Source: Streptomyces sp. H27-H5
GTDB lineage: Bacteria > Actinomycetota > Actinomycetes > Streptomycetales > Streptomycetaceae
Direction of reading: 5' to 3'
DNA: 64,000 nucleotides
Assembly (NCBI RefSeq): GCF_026627505.1
Contig: NZ_JAPNLK010000009.1
Coordinates: forward strand, 62,001-126,000
The number at the start of each line of letters is the position of its first letter. Position 1 is the first letter of the stretch. The position numbers were made by a program, and so were the translations under genes. The notes beneath the pieces are model-generated. The model was given only the letters and a program-made list of their open reading frames with translations. It had not been told where the DNA came from and did not search any database. Positions 1-8,238 of this stretch are shown here, one piece after another.

Positions 1-620
1 ACGACCACCGGTACCTGGAACCGGAGATCCGGGCGGGCGTGGCCACGGTGTTCGTGGACCGCCCGGCGGGCCGGATCGACGCGGACGTGGTCCTGTCGGA
101 CAGTTTCGGCGGCGCCCGGGACGGGGTGGCCCACCTGATCGCCGGCGGCCACCGCCGGATCGGTTTCATCGGCGATCATCCGCGCATCCACACCGCGACG
201 GAACGCCTGCGGGGCTACGAGGCGGCCATGGCGGACGCGGGCCTGCCGGTGTCCGAGTCCTGGGTCTCGCTGGGCTCCACGACGCCGGACCGGGTCACGG
301 CGGCGGCGCACCGGATGCTGGCCGGCCGTGAGCCGGTCACCGCGCTCTTCGCGGGCAACAACCGGGTGACGGTCACCCTGGTCCGGATCCTGGCCGGCGG
401 CGCCGATCCGGTGGCGCTGGTCGGCTTCGACGACTTCGAGCTGGCCGACCTGCTGCGTCCCGGCGTGACGGTGGTCGCCCAGGACGCGGCCGCCCTGGGC
501 CGGGTCGCCACGGACCGCCTCTTCCAGCGCCTGTCGGGGGCCGCGCTGCCCCCGGCCCGGATGGAACTCCCCACGCGCCTGATCCCGCGCGGCTCGGGCG
601 AGATCCCCCCGCGAGCCTGA
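1..620 (+). CDS. LacI-family transcriptional regulator, C-terminal part (5' end outside window)
   Basis: The reading frame is open from the first bases of the window, so the DNA-binding N-terminus lies upstream. What is visible is the periplasmic-binding-protein-like sensor domain of LacI/GalR regulators. The stretch GGHRRIGFIGD, the later RLRGYEAAMADAGL and the C-terminal VALVGFDDFELADLL are hallmarks of this fold. The ligand is probably a sugar or related small molecule, but nothing here identifies it. The gene ends just before a strong hairpin that it shares with the convergent gene to its right. The family call is secure; the target genes are unknown. Confidence 0.85.
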   Translation, partial: DHRYLEPEIRAGVATVFVDRPAGRIDADVVLSDSFGGARDGVAHLIAGGHRRIGFIGDHPRIHTATERLRGYEAAMADAGLPVSESWVSLGSTTPDRVTAAAHRMLAGREPVTALFAGNNRVTVTLVRILAGGADPVALVGFDDFELADLLRPGVTVVAQDAAALGRVATDRLFQRLSGAALPPARMELPTRLIPRGSGEIPPRA

Positions 621-667
621 CCGACACCGGACACCGAAACGCCGGACAGCAGACAGCAGAGGCGGGA

Positions 668-712
668 TGCGACGAGGCCCGACCGGGAACACCCCGGCCG
701 GGCCTCGTCGCA
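668..712. terminator. Bidirectional hairpin terminator between convergent genes
   Basis: A near-perfect inverted repeat of about 20 bp per arm (TGCGACGAGGCCCG pairing with CGGGCCTCGTCGCA) closes over a short loop near 690. It lies between the stop of the LacI gene and the stop of the leftward DUF6986 gene, so it can end both transcripts. There is no T-run, as is usual in Streptomyces. Confidence 0.8.
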
Positions 713-754
713 GCGCGTGCGCCCGGCGCGCCGAGCGCGCCCCGGTCGACCGGA

Positions 755-2053
755 TCAGGCGGTCGCCGTCAGGGTCGCCGAGCGGCGCGGGATCGCGAAG
801 GCGTCCAGTTCCGCGCGGGTCAGGCCGGTCAGGGCGGTGACCTCGTCGGCGCCGACGGCGCCGCAGTCCAGGCCGCGGACCAGGTAGCCGGCCAGGGCCT
901 TGGCGGTGGCGGGTTCGTCCATCACGTCGCCCTCGATCTTGGCCACGTACGCCTTGAGTCGCGCGGCGGCGGTCTCCAGGCCCTCGCGGTAGAAGGTGAA
1001 CACGGCCGCGTAGCGGGTCGGCAGGTGCGCGGGGTGCATGTCCCAGCCCTGGTAGTACGCGCGGGCCAGGGCGCGGCGCGTGAGACCGTAGTGCAGCTTC
1101 CAGGCCTCGTGGACGTGCTCGGTGGTGCCGATCGGCAGGACGTTGGTCGAGCCGTCGGAGACGCGTACGCCGGTACCCGCGGCCGCGACCTGCATGATGG
1201 CCTTCGCGTGGTCGGCGGCGGGGTGGTCGCTCGACTGGTACGCGGCGGAGACCCCGACGCAGGCGCTGTAGTCGAAGGTGCCGTAGTGCAGGCCGGTGGC
1301 ACGGCCCTTGGCGGCCTCGATCATCCGGGCCACGGTGGCGGTGCCGTCGGAGGCGACGATGGACTGGCTGGTCTCGATCTGGATCTCGAAGCCGATCCGG
1401 CCCGGGCGCAGGCCGCGGGTGATCTCGAAGGCTTCCAGCAGCTTGACGAAGGCGCTGACCTGCTCGGCGTAGGTGACCTTCGGCAGGGTGAGGACGAGAC
1501 CCTCGGGGAGGCCGCCGTGCGCGAGGAGCCCGGACAGGAAGATGTCCGTGGTGCGGATGCCGCGGTCGCGGACGTTGGATTCCATGCACTTCATGCGGAT
1601 GCCCATGTACGGGGCGTTGGTGCCGTTGGCGAAGGCTTCCGAGACGAGGCGGGCGGCGCGGGCGGCGGCCTGGTCCTCCTCCTCGTCGGAGCGGACGCCG
1701 AAGCCGTCCTCGAAGTCGACGCGCAGGTCCTCGATGGGCTCGGACGCGAGCTTGGCGCGCACCCGGTCGTAGACGGGCACGGCCAGTTCGCCGGAGATGC
1801 CGAGCACCTTGGCGAAGGTCGCGGCGTCGGGGGCGTGCTCGTCGAGGGCCGCGAGGGCCTGATCGCCCCAGGAGCGGATGGTGTCGGCGGCGAAGACGTC
1901 ACCGGGGACGTAGACCGTGTGGATGGGCTGGCGGGTGCCGGGGTCGCCCGGGTAGTGGCGCGCGAGTTCCGCGTCCACCGGCGCGAGGGAGGCGCTGATG
2001 CCCTCGCTGACCGCGCCTGCGAGGCTCGTCGCCACCTTCTCCTGCTGACCCAT
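755..2053 (-). CDS. DUF6986 protein, aldolase/citrate-lyase-like fold
   Basis: A 432-residue protein of the HpcH/HpaI aldolase/citrate lyase-like superfamily, matching the actinobacterial family DUF6986. Family-type segments are an acidic DFEDGFG motif, FEIQIETSQSIV, and LHYGTFDYSACVGVSAAYQSSDHP, which would contribute to a metal-dependent enolate site. The start is the ATG with AGGAG eight bases upstream, not the in-frame ATG 27 bases earlier. In other streptomycetes such genes often accompany malate synthase and allantoin/glyoxylate genes, so a role in C2/C3 acid metabolism is a reasonable inference. None of those genes is in this window. The exact reaction is unknown. Confidence 0.7.
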   Translation of the reverse strand: MGQQEKVATSLAGAVSEGISASLAPVDAELARHYPGDPGTRQPIHTVYVPGDVFAADTIRSWGDQALAALDEHAPDAATFAKVLGISGELAVPVYDRVRAKLASEPIEDLRVDFEDGFGVRSDEEEDQAAARAARLVSEAFANGTNAPYMGIRMKCMESNVRDRGIRTTDIFLSGLLAHGGLPEGLVLTLPKVTYAEQVSAFVKLLEAFEITRGLRPGRIGFEIQIETSQSIVASDGTATVARMIEAAKGRATGLHYGTFDYSACVGVSAAYQSSDHPAADHAKAIMQVAAAGTGVRVSDGSTNVLPIGTTEHVHEAWKLHYGLTRRALARAYYQGWDMHPAHLPTRYAAVFTFYREGLETAAARLKAYVAKIEGDVMDEPATAKALAGYLVRGLDCGAVGADEVTALTGLTRAELDAFAIPRRSATLTATA

Positions 2054-2091
2054 CGTGCACTCTCCTCTTTTCCGCTTCACGGAATCTTAGA

Positions 2092-2105
2092 TCCGTATTG
2101 CAGAA
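2092..2105. promoter_or_regulatory. Candidate operator upstream of the DUF6986 gene
   Basis: The imperfect palindrome TCCGTATTGCAGAA lies 39 bases upstream of the DUF6986 start. Its two half sites (TCCG and CAGAA around ATTG) resemble short IclR-type operators, the regulator class that controls allantoin and glyoxylate genes in actinomycetes. This is inference from symmetry and position; no regulator gene of that class is in view. Confidence 0.35.
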
Positions 2106-2162
2106 TTTAGTCACGGGGTTCCGCTCAGTCAATGGTCCCCCGGCCCTCCCGGGGAAACGACT

Positions 2163-2197
2163 CGGGGCCGTGTGGTGACAAACACCACACGGCCCCG
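2163..2197 (-). terminator. Terminator of the etfB-etfA operon
   Basis: A perfect 15-bp stem (CGGGGCCGTGTGGTG with its complement) closes over a 5-base loop. It lies 41 bases past the etfA stop and before the DUF6986 promoter region, so it isolates the two leftward units. Confidence 0.85.
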
Positions 2198-2237
2198 GAG
2201 GCGGAGAGTACGCAGGTCAGCGAGTGACCCGGGGGTT

Positions 2238-3200
2238 TCAGCCCTTGCGCGCCTTGATCTCGCCGGTCAGCTGGGGGACGACCTCGAAGAGGTCGCCGAC
2301 CACGCCGTAGTCGACCAGGTCGAAGATCGGGGCCTCGGCGTCCTTGTTGACGGCCACGATGGTCTTCGAGGTCTGCATGCCGGCCCGGTGCTGGATCGCG
2401 CCGGAGATGCCGGAGGCGATGTACAGCTGCGGGGAGACCGACTTGCCGGTCTGGCCGACCTGGTTGGAGTGCGGGTACCAACCGGCGTCGACGGCGGCGC
2501 GCGAGGCGCCGACGGCCGCACCGAGGGAGTCCGCGAGGTCCTCGATGATGTGGAAGTTCTCGGCACCGTTGACGCCACGACCGCCGGAGACCACGATCGC
2601 GGCCTCGGTCAGCTCGGGGCGGCCGGTCGACTCGCGCGGAGTGCGGGAGGTGACCTTGGTGCCGGTGGCCAGGGCGCCGAAGGTGACGGCGAGCGCCTCG
2701 ACGGCGCCGGCGGCCGGGGCGGCCTCGACCGGGGCCGAGTTCGGCTTCACGGTGATGACCGGGGTGCCCTTGGAGACGCGGGACTTGGTGGTGAACGACG
2801 CGGCGAACACGGCCTGGGTCGCGACCGGACCCTCGTCGCCGGCCTCCAGGTCGGTGGCGTCGGTGATGATGCCGGAACCGATGCGGACGGCCAGGCGGGC
2901 CGCGATCTCCTTGCCCTCGGCGGAGGACGGGACCAGCACGGCGACCGGGGAGACGGCGTCGTACGCGGCCTGGAGCGCGTCCACCTTCGGCACCACGAGG
3001 TACTCGGTGAACTCGGGGGCGTCGGCGGTGAGGACCTTGACGGCGCCGTGCTCGGCGAGCACGGCGGCGGTGGCCTCGGCGCCGGCGCCGAGGGCGACGG
3101 CGACGGGCTCGCCGACGCGGCGGGCGAGCGTCAGCAGCTCAAGGGTGGGCTTGCGGACGGCGCCGTCCACGTGGTCGACGTAGACGAGAACTTCAGCCAT
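2238..3200 (-). CDS. etfA: Electron transfer flavoprotein, alpha subunit
   Basis: A 320-residue FixB/EtfA protein. With EtfB it forms the FAD- and AMP-containing heterodimer that carries electrons from acyl-CoA and other dehydrogenases to the ETF:quinone oxidoreductase. The N-terminal half has the EtfA/B Rossmann-like fold. The C-terminal FAD-binding domain carries the classic signature at residues 259-275, [17 protein letters not shown], and then [20 protein letters not shown]. Length is normal for the family. It follows etfB by 56 bases on the same strand, and a strong hairpin ends the unit. Confidence 0.97.
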   Translation of the reverse strand: MAEVLVYVDHVDGAVRKPTLELLTLARRVGEPVAVALGAGAEATAAVLAEHGAVKVLTADAPEFTEYLVVPKVDALQAAYDAVSPVAVLVPSSAEGKEIAARLAVRIGSGIITDATDLEAGDEGPVATQAVFAASFTTKSRVSKGTPVITVKPNSAPVEAAPAAGAVEALAVTFGALATGTKVTSRTPRESTGRPELTEAAIVVSGGRGVNGAENFHIIEDLADSLGAAVGASRAAVDAGWYPHSNQVGQTGKSVSPQLYIASGISGAIQHRAGMQTSKTIVAVNKDAEAPIFDLVDYGVVGDLFEVVPQLTGEIKARKG

Positions 3201-3256
3201 GGGAATGCTCCTGCGAATGCGAAGAGGTCAGGGGGGCGTCGAGGTGACCGAAGCTC

Positions 3257-4042
3257 TTAGATGAACTTCTGGCCGGCCAGGAACTCGGCCAGCTGCTTGC
3301 CGCCCTCGCCCTCGTCCTTGACGATCGTGCCGGCGGTGCGCTCCGGGCGCTTGGTCGCGGAGTCCACGGCGGTCCAGGCGCCCTCGAGGCCGACCTCTTC
3401 GGCCTCCAGGTCCAGGTCCGACAGGTCCCAGGCCTCGACCGGCTTCTTCTTGGCGGCCATGATGCCCTTGAAGGACGGGTAGCGGGCCTCGCCCGACTGG
3501 TCCGTCACCGAGACGAGCGCGGGGAGGGAGGCCTCCAGCTGCTCGCTCGCGGAGTCGCCGTCGCGGCGGCCCGTCACGGTGCCGTCCTCGACCTTGACCT
3601 CGGAGAGCAGGGTGACCTGCGGGACGCCCAGGCGCTCGGCCAGGATCGCGGGGAGGACGCCCATGGCCGCGTCGGTGGACGCCATGCCGGTGATGACCAG
3701 GTCGTAGCCGGCCTTCTCGATCGCCTTGGCGAGCACCAGCGAGGTGCCCATGACGTCGGTGCCGTGCAGGTCGTCGTCCTCGACGTGGATGGCCTTGTCG
3801 GCACCCATCGAGAGCGCCTTGCGCAGCGCGTCCTTGGCGTCCTCGGGACCCACGGTCAGGACGGTGATCTCCGCGTCGTCCGCCTCGTCGGCGATCTGCA
3901 GCGCCTGCTCGACGGCGTACTCGTCGAGCTCCGACAGCAGACCGTCGACGTCGTCGCGGTCGACGGTCAGGTCATCGGCGAAGTGCCGGTCGCCGGTGGC
4001 GTCGGGTACGTACTTCACACAGACAACGATCCTCAGGCTCAC
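3257..4042 (-). CDS. etfB: Electron transfer flavoprotein, beta subunit
   Basis: A 261-residue FixA/EtfB protein, the AMP-binding partner of EtfA. It begins VSLRIVVCVKYVPDATGDR, typical of actinobacterial EtfB. The GTG start is preferred because AGGAG lies eight bases upstream, whereas an ATG 54 bases earlier would add an unrelated peptide. The family signature region is ASLPALVSVTDQSGEARYPSFKG, cut here into residues 171-185 and 186-193, followed by IMAAKKKP. It is the first gene of a two-gene operon. Confidence 0.97.
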   Translation of the reverse strand: MSLRIVVCVKYVPDATGDRHFADDLTVDRDDVDGLLSELDEYAVEQALQIADEADDAEITVLTVGPEDAKDALRKALSMGADKAIHVEDDDLHGTDVMGTSLVLAKAIEKAGYDLVITGMASTDAAMGVLPAILAERLGVPQVTLLSEVKVEDGTVTGRRDGDSASEQLEASLPALVSVTDQSGEARYPSFKGIMAAKKKPVEAWDLSDLDLEAEEVGLEGAWTAVDSATKRPERTAGTIVKDEGEGGKQLAEFLAGQKFI

Positions 4043-4244
4043 GCCGGCTCTCCTACCGCATCGTCTATTTCTGATACCGCCTTGTGCAGGCAGCATAGGC
4101 GCCTTGTCGGGCGGATCCCGATCGGGGCGGCCCGCGCCCCGACAGGAATGTTACTCGTCAGTACACAGTTGGTCTTCCCTGGTGGCAAGGCCACCGAACT
4201 GTGATCTGCCCAACGCCGCCCGAACGGGCGCCGGCAGGGACGAT

Positions 4245-4781
4245 TCAGTCGCGCAAAGCGTTGAAGCGACCCTGGTGGTACAGGAGCGGACGCGCCTCGC
4301 CGGCCGGCCCCGAGGCGGGATCCCCGGCCACCGCCTCCGCGATGATCACCCGGTGCTCCCCGGCGGGCACCCGGGCCACCACGCGGCACACCAGCCACGC
4401 CAGCACCCCCGAGAGCACCGGGACCCCGTGCGGACCCTCGACCCGTTCCGTGCCCGGCCCGAAGCGGTCGGCGCCGCTGCGCGCGAACAGTCCCGCCAAC
4501 TCCCGCTGGTGCTCGCCGAGTATGTGCACGCCGAGATGCGTGGAGTCCCGTATCACGGGCCAGCTGGAGGACCCCGTTCCGAGGGTGAAGGACAGCAGCG
4601 GCGGCTCGGCGGAGACCGAGTTGAGCGAGGTCGCGGTGAACCCGACCGGCCGGCCGGTCGGGCCGGCGGCGGTGATCACGGCGACTCCCGCGGCGTGTTG
4701 CCGGAAGACGGAGCGCAGCAGGTCGGGTGAGCCGGGCAGGCCGGTGGTCGAAGAGGGGAACTCAGCCGTCGGGGCCGTCAT
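4245..4781 (-). CDS. Flavin reductase domain protein (FMN-binding split barrel)
   Basis: A 178-residue protein of the flavin reductase family, the split-barrel fold that reduces free FMN/FAD with NAD(P)H for a partner monooxygenase. Family segments are FRQHAAGVAVITAAGPTGRPVGFTATS near the N-terminus, then SAEPPLLSFTLG, and HRVIIAEAV near the end. The ATG is preceded by AAGGAG at good spacing. Upstream in-frame ATGs would add about 54 residues with no family resemblance. No partner monooxygenase is adjacent; the nearest flavin-dependent monooxygenase-like gene is about 7 kb away at 11.8 kb. Confidence 0.85.
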   Translation of the reverse strand: MTAPTAEFPSSTTGLPGSPDLLRSVFRQHAAGVAVITAAGPTGRPVGFTATSLNSVSAEPPLLSFTLGTGSSSWPVIRDSTHLGVHILGEHQRELAGLFARSGADRFGPGTERVEGPHGVPVLSGVLAWLVCRVVARVPAGEHRVIIAEAVAGDPASGPAGEARPLLYHQGRFNALRD

Positions 4782-5080
4782 GGAAGGACTCCTTCTGCCG
4801 CGCGGTCGCGGGGCACGGTGGGGATCGGGCAGCCGGGGGCGTTCAGTGATCCCAACAGCGCGCGCTCGCGTACCGGACGAGGTCCACATGTGTCCGTCCG
4901 TAAAGCAGGAGTTCGTACCGCATGTCGCCAGCCTGACGATCATCCGTGTACACAGTCAAGCCGCAGCGGCCAGATGTCAGGCGCGTCACGCTGCGTACGG
5001 GCGCGCGCACCGGCGCGATCACGCCGGCCCCGCCGCGCGCCCGACCGTACGGGTGACCCCGGGTCCCCTTGTACGGGGCG
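4782..5080. other. Intergenic stretch between flavin reductase and thioredoxin genes
   Basis: About 300 bases with no convincing gene. It should hold the promoter of the leftward flavin reductase gene and the 3' end of the thioredoxin transcript. Around 5045-5085 there are several CCGTAC/GTACGG elements and a small CCCC-loop-GGGG hairpin that may help to end the thioredoxin transcript. I see no stronger signal. Confidence 0.4.
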
Positions 5081-5419
5081 TCACACGGCGGCGCCCAGGG
5101 CCGCGATCACGTCCGCCTTGCGGGGCATTCCGGCCGCCCGCCGGACGATCCGCCCGGCCGAGTCCAGCACCAGCACCGTCGGCGTCCGGTCGATGCCGAG
5201 CGCGCGCACCAGTTCCAGGTTCCGCTCGGCGTCGACCTCGATGTGCGCGACCCCGTCCACCATGGCCGCCACCTCGGCGAGGATCCGGCGCGTGGCCCGG
5301 CAGGGCTGACAGAACGCGCTGGAGAACTGGACCAGGCTGGCCCGCTCCCCCGGCTCCGCGCCGAGCTCGGCGACGCCCAGCGCCGTCGCGTTCCCCTGTC
5401 CGCGCACCTCGGCTCCCAT
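5081..5419 (-). CDS. Thioredoxin-family protein
   Basis: A 112-residue thioredoxin-fold protein. The active site reads SSAFCQPCRATRR, a CxxC motif with Gln-Pro between the cysteines instead of the usual Gly-Pro. A cis-proline region (GIDRTPTVLVLDSAGR) follows at the expected distance. No signal peptide is seen, so it should be cytoplasmic. The chosen ATG has a G-rich stretch upstream; longer in-frame starts reach into the promoter region of the divergent acyltransferase gene and lack family resemblance. The redox partner is unknown. Confidence 0.85.
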   Translation of the reverse strand: MGAEVRGQGNATALGVAELGAEPGERASLVQFSSAFCQPCRATRRILAEVAAMVDGVAHIEVDAERNLELVRALGIDRTPTVLVLDSAGRIVRRAAGMPRKADVIAALGAAV

Positions 5420-5639
5420 CGATCCCCGCCTGCTTCCGTTCGTACGCTGATCCGAGCGCCCCGCGGGTGCGCCGCATTCCCCGCGGCTTCCCGGCGTGAC
5501 GAGAATCTCCCCGGGCACAAGCGTCTGGGCTGGCCAGCAGCCCTCGTATGGGGCACGATCCCCATGGTCAGCGTACCTACGCTTCCGTAACTTCCGGCCG
5601 GGGGCACCTCCCCAGGCAGAAAGGCGGGGTCTCCCCACC

Positions 5640-6362
5640 ATGGCTGAGCTCGTCTACCCTCCCGTGATCGGCGCGGCGCACACGCTGTTCCGCGCGCTGG
5701 ACATCCGTATCGACATGAAGGGCACCGAGAACATCCCGCGCAAGGGCGGGGCGGTCCTGGTGTCCAACCACATCGGTTACCTGGACTTCATCTTCGCCGG
5801 CCTGACGGCGCGGCCGCAGAAGCGCCTGGTGCGCTTCATGGCCAAGGAGTCGGTGTTCCGGCACAAGGTGTCCGGTCCGCTGATGCGGGCGATGAAGCAC
5901 ATCCCGGTGGACCGGGCGCAGGGCGAGGCGGCGTACCAGCACGCGCTCGACTCGCTGCGCGCGGGCGAGATCATCGGGGTCTTCCCCGAGGCGACGATCT
6001 CCCAGTCCTTCACCCTCAAGACGTTCAAGTCGGGTGCGGCGCGCATGGCGCAGGAGGCCGGGGTCCCGCTGATCCCGGTGGCGCTGTGGGGCACCCAGCG
6101 ACTGTGGACCAAGGGCCGCCCGAAGGACTTCAAGCGCAGCCACATCCCGGTGACGATGCGGATCGGCGAGCCGATCGAGGCGCCGTCGGACCAGTACGCC
6201 GGGGCGATCACGCGCCGGCTGCGCGAGCGCGTGCAGGAGCTGCTGGACGCGGCGCAGCGCGCCTACCCGGCCAAGCCGAAGGGGTCGGACGACTCCTGGT
6301 GGCTGCCGGCCCACCTGGGCGGCACGGCGCCCACGCCGGCGCAGGTCAAGGAAGCCGGCTGA
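5640..6362 (+). CDS. 1-acyl-sn-glycerol-3-phosphate acyltransferase-like protein (PlsC family)
   Basis: A 240-residue membrane-associated acyltransferase of glycerolipid synthesis. The catalytic HX4D motif is clear: SNHIGYLD puts His at residue 44 and Asp at 49. The acceptor-phosphate-binding motif follows as FPEATIS near residues 115-121, and the last block is VPLIPVALWGTQ. It would transfer an acyl chain to lysophosphatidate or a related acceptor at the inner membrane. The ATG at 5640 fits the conserved N-terminus MAELVYPPVIG. It is transcribed divergently from the thioredoxin gene. The exact acceptor is not determinable. Confidence 0.9.
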   Translation: MAELVYPPVIGAAHTLFRALDIRIDMKGTENIPRKGGAVLVSNHIGYLDFIFAGLTARPQKRLVRFMAKESVFRHKVSGPLMRAMKHIPVDRAQGEAAYQHALDSLRAGEIIGVFPEATISQSFTLKTFKSGAARMAQEAGVPLIPVALWGTQRLWTKGRPKDFKRSHIPVTMRIGEPIEAPSDQYAGAITRRLRERVQELLDAAQRAYPAKPKGSDDSWWLPAHLGGTAPTPAQVKEAG

Positions 6363-6401
6363 GCGGAGCGGTAACGGCGGGCCACGACCCTGGGGGGCCG
6401 A

Positions 6402-7637
6402 GTGAGCGGGTTCGGGCGATATCTGGCCGCCGCGCTCGCCGCGCGGTTCGCCTCCGAGGGCATGGGCATGGCCGTGGTGCTGTTGGCCCTGGAACGCACC
6501 GGGGACGCGGCGTACGGCGCCTTCGTCCTGACCGCCTGGCTGGCCCCGCACGTACTGGCGGCTCCGCTCGCCGGGGCCGCCGCCGCGCGGGCGCGCAGCC
6601 CCCGGCTGTTCCACGTGGGCTGCCTGGCGGGGTTCACGGCCGCAGTGGCGGCCCTGGCCCTGCTGTTGGGCCGCGCCCCGGCGCCGGCGGTGTTCGCGGT
6701 GGCGGCGCTCGGCGGCGCCTGCGGGCCGATGGTGACGGGTGGACTGTCGAGCCTGGTCGCGGGGTTGTGGCCGCCCGGGCCGGGTCGCGACCGGGCGTAC
6801 GGCTGGGACGCCTCCACGTACAACGCGGCCGGGGTGACCGCTCCGGCGGCGATCAGCCTGGTCGCGGCGACGGGTTCGGCGGCCTCCGCGATGGCGCTGC
6901 CGGCGGCGGCCGGCGCGCTGGCGACGGTGCTGGCCGCGACGCTTCCGTACGGGACCCCTGGCGCGGGTCGACCGGCGGGCGGACCCCGGGTCGGGGTGGG
7001 CGGCGGTCTGGCGGCGCTCTGGCGGGTCCGGGAACTGCGCGCCATCACGTCGGCGACGACCCTGGCGTTCGTCGGCATCGGCTCGCTGACGACCACCTCG
7101 GTGCTGTTCGCGACCGGCCTCGGCAGCCCGGGCGCGGGCGGGGTGCTGATGACCGCCTTCGCGGTGGGGGCGTTGGGCGGTTCCCTGACGTTGGGTCGGA
7201 TCACGGCCGTGGCTCCGGGCCGGCTGGCCTGCGGGGCGTTGGCGGGCACGGGACTGGCGTTGGCGGGGGCCGCGTTCGCCCCTTCCGTCACGTGGGCGGC
7301 GGCCGCGTTCGCGGTGGCCGGGGTGTGCGACGGTCCTCTGCTGACGGCCACGCTGCGGATCCGCTCGGACCACGCGCCCGACGGGGTCCGCACCCAGGTG
7401 TTCACGCTCGGGGCGGGCCTCAAGCTGACGGCCGCGTCGGCGGGCGCCGCCCTGGTGGGGTTCGCCGCCGCCGCGCCGCCCTGGACGCTGCTGCTCGGGA
7501 TCGCCGGGCTCCAGTCGGCCGCCGCGCTGCTGTACGCGGCGCTGACGCGTGGCCCCGTGGCGCCGAAGGCCGTCACAGCGCCGTCGGCAGCCTCCGCCAC
7601 AGCTCCGACCGGTCCGCCGACTCCCGGAGGGCCGTGA
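6402..7637 (+). CDS. MFS transporter
   Basis: A 411-residue hydrophobic protein with about 12 predicted membrane segments and the two-halved architecture of the major facilitator superfamily. It starts at a GTG with a GGGGGG stretch upstream and lies 39 bases after the acyltransferase gene, so the two may be cotranscribed. The N-terminal MAVVLLALERTGDAAYGAFVLTAW, here read as two blocks, resembles small-molecule exporters. The substrate cannot be inferred. Its last 65 bases overlap the 3' end of the convergent transglutaminase-like gene. Confidence 0.85.
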   Translation: MSGFGRYLAAALAARFASEGMGMAVVLLALERTGDAAYGAFVLTAWLAPHVLAAPLAGAAAARARSPRLFHVGCLAGFTAAVAALALLLGRAPAPAVFAVAALGGACGPMVTGGLSSLVAGLWPPGPGRDRAYGWDASTYNAAGVTAPAAISLVAATGSAASAMALPAAAGALATVLAATLPYGTPGAGRPAGGPRVGVGGGLAALWRVRELRAITSATTLAFVGIGSLTTTSVLFATGLGSPGAGGVLMTAFAVGALGGSLTLGRITAVAPGRLACGALAGTGLALAGAAFAPSVTWAAAAFAVAGVCDGPLLTATLRIRSDHAPDGVRTQVFTLGAGLKLTAASAGAALVGFAAAAPPWTLLLGIAGLQSAAALLYAALTRGPVAPKAVTAPSAASATAPTGPPTPGGP

Positions 7638-8175
7638 GCGGGGCGGGGTGGGGGGCCGCGTACAGCTCGGGGTAGTCCACTTCGCCGAGTTCGGGGCGGA
7701 CGGTGAAGGCGAGCCGCTCGTGGTCGAGGGTGAACCGGGCGTCCACGCCGGGCTTGTTGCCGCGCGGGTCCACCCGGGCCCAGTGCGCGCTGCCGGGCAG
7801 GCGCAGGGCGACCAGGCCGTGGATCAGCGGTCGGGAGCCGTCGTCCTCGGTCAGGCGCTGGTAGCAGAGGGCGGCCGGGATGCCCCGGGCGCGCAACAGG
7901 GCGACGAGGGCGTGGGACTTGGCGTGGCAGATGCCGGTCCGCGCGTCGAGCACGTCGGAGGCGCGCCAGGTCACGCGGTCGTCGCCGGTGTCGGCGGAGT
8001 GCGCGACGGTGTCGCGGACGAACTCGTAGGCCACGGCGGCGTAGGCGTACGGGTCGCCGCCCGTGGCGGTCCAGAGCGCGTCGGCGGTCTCGGCGACGAG
8101 GGGATGGCCGTGGTCCACCGTGTCGTCGGCCGCGAGATAGGCGGCGAGGTCGGGTTGCTCCTGGATCATTTCCAT
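7573..8175 (-). CDS. Transglutaminase-like domain protein
   Basis: A 200-residue protein with the papain-like transglutaminase core. The catalytic triad is visible: Cys83 in RTGICHAKS, His119 in LIHGLVALRL and Asp136 in WARVDPRGN. Bacterial members of this family act as peptidases or amidases more often than as cross-linkers. There is no signal peptide, so the protein is probably cytoplasmic. The start codon sits inside a perfect 12-bp hairpin and lacks a recognisable ribosome site. A second in-frame ATG two codons later is an alternative. The gene follows the threonine aldolase gene on the same strand. Confidence 0.8.
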   Translation of the reverse strand: MEMIQEQPDLAAYLAADDTVDHGHPLVAETADALWTATGGDPYAYAAVAYEFVRDTVAHSADTGDDRVTWRASDVLDARTGICHAKSHALVALLRARGIPAALCYQRLTEDDGSRPLIHGLVALRLPGSAHWARVDPRGNKPGVDARFTLDHERLAFTVRPELGEVDYPELYAAPHPAPLTALRESADRSELWRRLPTAL

Positions 8176-8185
8176 GATCCAGGAG
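8158..8185. repeat. Perfect inverted repeat enclosing the transglutaminase start codon
   Basis: Arms of 12 bp (CTCCTGGATCAT and ATGATCCAGGAG) with a 4-base loop. In the leftward mRNA both arms lie in the first codons and the last bases before the ATG, so the start would be buried in a stable stem. It could also act as a terminator for the operon coming from the right. Just upstream are two direct copies of GCATnCCTAT. Confidence 0.75.
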
Positions 8186-8238
8186 CATACCTATGCATGT
8201 TTCGGCATGCCTATCGAATTATGGGCGTCGGGCGGGCC

